64,000 bases of DNA from assembly GCA_000328365.1 (NCBI GenBank), contig KB309694.1, positions 302,907 to 366,906 of the forward strand, given 5' to 3'. The first letter of the stretch is position 1. Each line of letters opens with the position of its first letter. Shown piece after piece: positions 60,044-64,000 of this stretch. Made by a program: the position numbers and the translations under genes. The notes beneath the pieces are model-generated. The model did not search any database. It was not told where the DNA came from and worked only from the letters and a program-made list of their open reading frames with translations. The DNA is from Capitella teleta (taxonomy: Eukaryota > Annelida > Polychaeta > Capitellidae).

Positions 60044-62827
60044 TTACCCAAATCGATGTGCGATAGCGCTCAGGAGCAAGGCACAGAAGAGCAGGGCACC
60101 GTGTCCGAGGACTGCATCAGACGCAGATGAACCGGCAGCATGATCTTCGTCGAATTCCCATTCGTAATCGCCACAATATCCATTCATGATGGGCTTTGTG
60201 GGAATGCCACGTCTATGTCAAGAAAATGAATGAAATGGTTACGCAGAGACATATAAGAGTTACGTTAATCGAGGCACGAGACAATTTAGACTCTGGTGCA
60301 AGTTCCCCCATCGATCCCCATTGGAATCGGAACCGTTATGATTCTCATCAGCACTGCTATCATTAGAATTGTGCCATTTTTACCTGAGCATTCGACACCT
60401 TTGCTGATCCAACCGATACTTGGCTTCTTCGATGTCATTCACCTCCTTCGCACTCCACAGCCTCTCAGCGATGGCTGACGCTCTTGGCCAGAGCAAGGAC
60501 AGAATGTTTGTGCCATCCAAATACTCCGCCCAGATGCACGCCTCTCCCCCAACGACCAACGCTTGAAGTTCAGGATCCGCTGCAAGAAATATTCGAGATT
60601 GAAACCATTCTTTAACTTTGTCATGAAGCGAGCACTGACTGGTGAAGTTGGTTGGCTCGATTGCGTAATATTCTCGAAAGTCTTCGCCATACGTGATAAC
60701 GTTGAGGTACCAAGGGGCGGATAAGAGCATCTTGTAGCCTTTCTTCGCCACATGCTCCATGTGCATTTGCCAAGGGTCATCCTGGTTGTTCTTTGAGTCC
60801 TTCCAGATCGTCACCAGAGTGTTCATGTCAACCTGTCATTTCGATCTGTCAATGTCATCTATTATACGCAACGCATTAATCACACCCACCGTGACGTTAT
60901 TGTCAATTGGGTCCTGCCATATGATATACTTAGAACCGAGTTCCTCTGTGATGTTGATGAGTCGATTGGAGTAGTATTGCTCAACCTCCGCATAGTCACC
61001 AAATTCCATTTCTTCCATCCACTGGGTGATGTTTGGATTACTTTTCCTAGTTAAAAGTCGACATTGAACTCCATGCACATTGAGGTCATCAATCTCACCA
61101 GCATGCATAATAAACTTCATCCATGCCAAGGTGAATATATTCATCCGGAAAATCAGCAACGATTTCACGAAATAATTCTTCAAGGAAAGAGTAAGTCGTC
61201 TCTAGCATTGGATTGACGATTTCCTCGGCTCCATGTTCCGGGAAGTTCGGGACGTTAGGACCACCTTCTAAACCTTTGCCCCAACACGGAGTTATCAACT
61301 CTAAGCAAATATACGAAGATCTTCATTGTAATAAGTCAAACACAAGATTATATGCTATAATAATTATTTATAAAATTGCACCAACCTGGATGACTTTGCC
61401 CCCAGCTCCAAGTGTGACCGGGGGTATCGAACTCGGGAATGACTCTGATTCCTCTCAATCTCGCTTCGTTCAGAATTAGAGTGACGTCACTCTGTGTGTA
61501 CATGTGATACGGAGTGTACGCTCCCTGTAAATCAGTATACACGCTATTTATTCCTGTTTTGAGTGATAATCCTGACCTTTTCTTGAAGTTCGGGAAATGT
61601 TCGACTTGGATAAGGGAAAGATTGGTCGTCGACGACATGCCAATGAAGAACGTTGAACTTATCCCATGACATCGCATCCTTTGGATAAACATGATAATTG
61701 GATGGACAAAATGATCTCATCTATTCACAATTATCTTCAAAATAACGCTGACGGATAGAAAGTGTCGAGCGGTGTCGATCATCAAGCTCCGGTGCTGGAA
61801 CCGAGGGAAATCTTCAATTGTTGTCTCATTTATCAGGTACTGAGAATATAAACAAAGGCAATGCATCAATGACGTCATTGATCATCCTACTGTGTTCTGC
61901 TCTGAGGTGTAAACCAATTGCGACAATGTTTCCAGCCCTGTATAACATTCAATTAACAAGTCAAAAGGTTTATTCGTCCATTTGCTCACCCCTTACAACG
62001 CCCCAGATGGAGTCTGCAGAAAGTAGAATTTCATAATTGTCTTCCACGCTGAGCTCATCTATATTGGAAGACCGGGGATATCCAACGAATTTTGAGAACT
62101 AAATTCATCACTCACAAGCCTCGCTGTCTTCCATCTTGGGATACCCTTCGCAGCTCTGATCTTCAACTTGAATTTGGATTCTCTCAACTTCCGGTAGATC
62201 CGGGTCTTTTGCGACACCAGCGTTCAATGAGATGTGTCTTCTGCATTCTTCAATGGCATGCTCAATGACGTCACATCCGGTGAGATCGGGATCAAATGAT
62301 ATCGAATCTGGATCCAGAGTGTAAAGCTTCGATGTCGGACTCCAGGATTGTGGCATCGGCCAGGGAGATCCGGGTGGAGCGGGATCACCCTAAAAATCAC
62401 TCACACATTGTGCCCGAATTTGACAAGCGGCTATGACCTAGTTGTGACTTCCGGTAAAAAGCTGCCCTGTTTCAGCAGCATCAAATAAATAAGAAACCCC
62501 CTGACTTAGTTATTGATTACAAATTGTACCCAGAGATGGAATCTTGTTTCGTAATAAATATTATGACAAACAACAAACAACAGTACAGCTGATCGAGCTC
62601 ATTGTTTGCTCAAAACATGCCAAGGAATGCGATGTGTAAAACTTAGTAAAGAGTCGGGTCTTTTTCCGGATTTCAATTCATCAAACATGCCAGTTCAGAG
62701 AGCAAGTTAAAAAATATGCAAGTCGACGTACCTCGAGAGGCAGCCTCACGGCGATCCACGTGATCCAGCCCCGCGCCAAGACAGCCAAGCAGCACACGAT
62801 AACGGACACAAGGATGAATCTGTTCAT
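60044..62827 (-). CDS. Beta-N-acetylhexosaminidase (GH20, HEXA/HEXB-like) with hydrophobic C-terminus
   Basis: Removes terminal GlcNAc/GalNAc from glycans, usually in lysosomes. Eleven exons: 62827-62732, 62389-62116, 62058-61990, 61937-61891, 61839-61729, 61678-61577, 61524-61386, 61300-61099, 61046-60890, 60832-60384, 60212-60044; 1815 nt, 604 residues (human about 529-556). N-terminal hydrophobic signal ([15 protein letters not shown]). Family marks: [67 protein letters not shown], the catalytic Asp-Glu pair D340-E341 in HLGMDEV (usual Gly before it is Met), [44 protein letters not shown]. An extra ~20 residues (about [14 protein letters not shown]) precede VVGGEA. Unlike human HEXA the protein ends in a small-residue stretch (AAGSSASD) and hydrophobic [12 protein letters not shown], as in GPI-anchored proteins. 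Confidence 0.93.
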
Positions 62828-64000
62828 GTTGACATTGAATGCAGCTTATGTGCTGATATAAAACTTCTCCAATATGCTTTAATTGTTTTCACCACTGTGC
62901 GTTATTTATTAATCATGTGCCCTTCGTTCGATACACGAATTATCAAGTACTTCGCTTATCATTTTGTACCGACTGCATTGGAACTGTCGTTGAACCTTTG
63001 TAAATTGAAAGGTGTTGACGCCGACCGCTTGAGGTTCAAATTATCAGTACCCCACTCCTGCTTGGGTGATTGCGCTGGTCCTCGCATCTTTCCTACCGGA
63101 TTCGTCTGCTTCGGTGATTACGAATCATGCAGAGCAATTATGCATTACTTGTAGGGGAGGGGAGGTCATATCTGAATTATTATTCCAAGCAATTGCGCCA
63201 TCCTATATATACATGCAGAGCAGTACGTACAATAATACATGCATAGCGAAAATATTGTCTTGGTTGAAATCTGCTGGAGGTGGTTTCGAAAATGATGTGG
63301 CGTTTTAATTAAAACTAATTAGGCTTCGGTGAAATGTGTTGATACATGTTTTCCTCGGATAATCTGAACTAGGCAATGGGACTATAAACGGTGCCGAGTG
63401 TTATACGAGAACATCTGGCGTTGCGGTGGTCTATGCGTCTGACCATCCCATCCGTTTGTATGCATTTGTTCACTCACAAATTAACGAGGCCGTTTACTGT
63501 GGAAAAAAGTGCGCCATGGATGAGAATGTAACAATGATCGGATAAACCTAGCAGGTCGGTCACATGTGCTCACGTCGACTGTGTTTGTCGGAGGTCAACA
63601 TGGCTCCATAATCTAAATACACGTGCAATTAATAGACCACTGATTGTGATTAATCATTTGTGATATGACGTGCAATGGCTGTTCGAAATATCGCGCGACT
63701 ACTAAGCACACGGTAGGTGATGCACACCTGAACGTTTGCATTGTCAAGTGTTGTGCACGCGACTATACATAGACATATATCTATTGGTGTAAGTCCATTG
63801 TGCTCAGTCCGTAAAATGATTTCTGTGCATAAGACAGGGTTATAATAAAGCTATGTATATAGCTTTGATATTACTTGAACTGCATGCACGTTTCATGCAT
63901 GCACATTTTGTAAATCCACATAATTTTTTCGTGTATTTTACAGCGCCCCGCGGAAAATTATGATTATATTATGCAACGTGGAAATTATACCAATAAACAT
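62828..64000. other. Hexosaminidase promoter and intergenic sequence
   Basis: AT-rich. The plus-strand open frames at 62897-63154 and 63066-63308 overlap each other, have no family features and are not called. The nearest upstream gene is outside the window. Confidence 0.45.

Noticed and set aside
62897-63308. Two overlapping plus-strand ORFs upstream of the hexosaminidase
   Set aside because: Mutually overlapping in different frames with no family or splice evidence.

Overview
The window is a stretch of animal nuclear genome: AT-rich, with multi-exon genes split by many very short introns (often 45-60 bp, canonical GT..AG) next to a few multi-kilobase introns, and with decayed LINEs, Tc1-like transposons and several families of small inverted-repeat elements between genes. 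The gene set is typical of metazoans (MMS19, a UBTD ubiquitin-like protein, a Ste20-family SLK/STK10 kinase, a GT49 glycosyltransferase, a phospholipid scramblase, a beta-hexosaminidase). A marine invertebrate fits best, and a sponge is plausible, but the sequence alone does not fix the phylum. All exon models below were built by eye from splice sites, frame continuity and remembered family sequences.

Layout. 0-3 kb: a THAP-finger gene (minus) and a ZAD-like zinc-finger gene (plus), divergent. 3.1-8.7 kb: complete MMS19 (minus, 21 coding exons). 9.0-12.1 kb: UBTD1/2 orthologue (plus), head to head with MMS19 across 306 bp. 14.7-26.3 kb: SLK/STK10-type kinase (plus, 18 coding exons) with an internal alternative first exon that would give a kinase-less form. 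27.6-29.9 kb: GT49 glucuronyltransferase-like gene (minus, 9 exons). 30-34 kb: two broken LINEs. 34.6-38.3 kb: phospholipid scramblase (minus), with a 13-codon last exon 1.9 kb from the rest and a 50-N assembly gap between. 38.6-52 kb: accessory, gene-poor DNA with Tc1 and LINE remnants, a 700-bp T2/Kolobok-like MITE and a 31-bp minisatellite. 52.6-55.6 kb: a 194-residue protein of unknown family with a strong N-myristoylation start (plus). 57-59.6 kb: a second, inverted copy of the Kolobok-like MITE and another Tc1 remnant. 60.0-62.8 kb: complete beta-hexosaminidase (minus, 11 exons) with an unusual hydrophobic, GPI-signal-like C-terminus.

How the genes relate. MMS19, UBTD and SLK do not form a biochemical pathway, but their order is notable. 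As I recall the human map, MMS19-UBTD1 are head-to-head neighbours on 10q24 with SLK on the same arm, and UBTD2-STK10 are close neighbours on 5q35. This window would therefore preserve the single-copy arrangement that preceded vertebrate genome duplication. The GT49 enzyme and the hexosaminidase both act on glycans in the secretory or lysosomal route; the scramblase acts at membranes. These last three look like ordinary neighbours rather than a cluster.

The most interesting leads are the MMS19-UBTD-SLK block, the putative kinase-less SLK promoter, the hexosaminidase tail and the unrecognised myristoylated protein.
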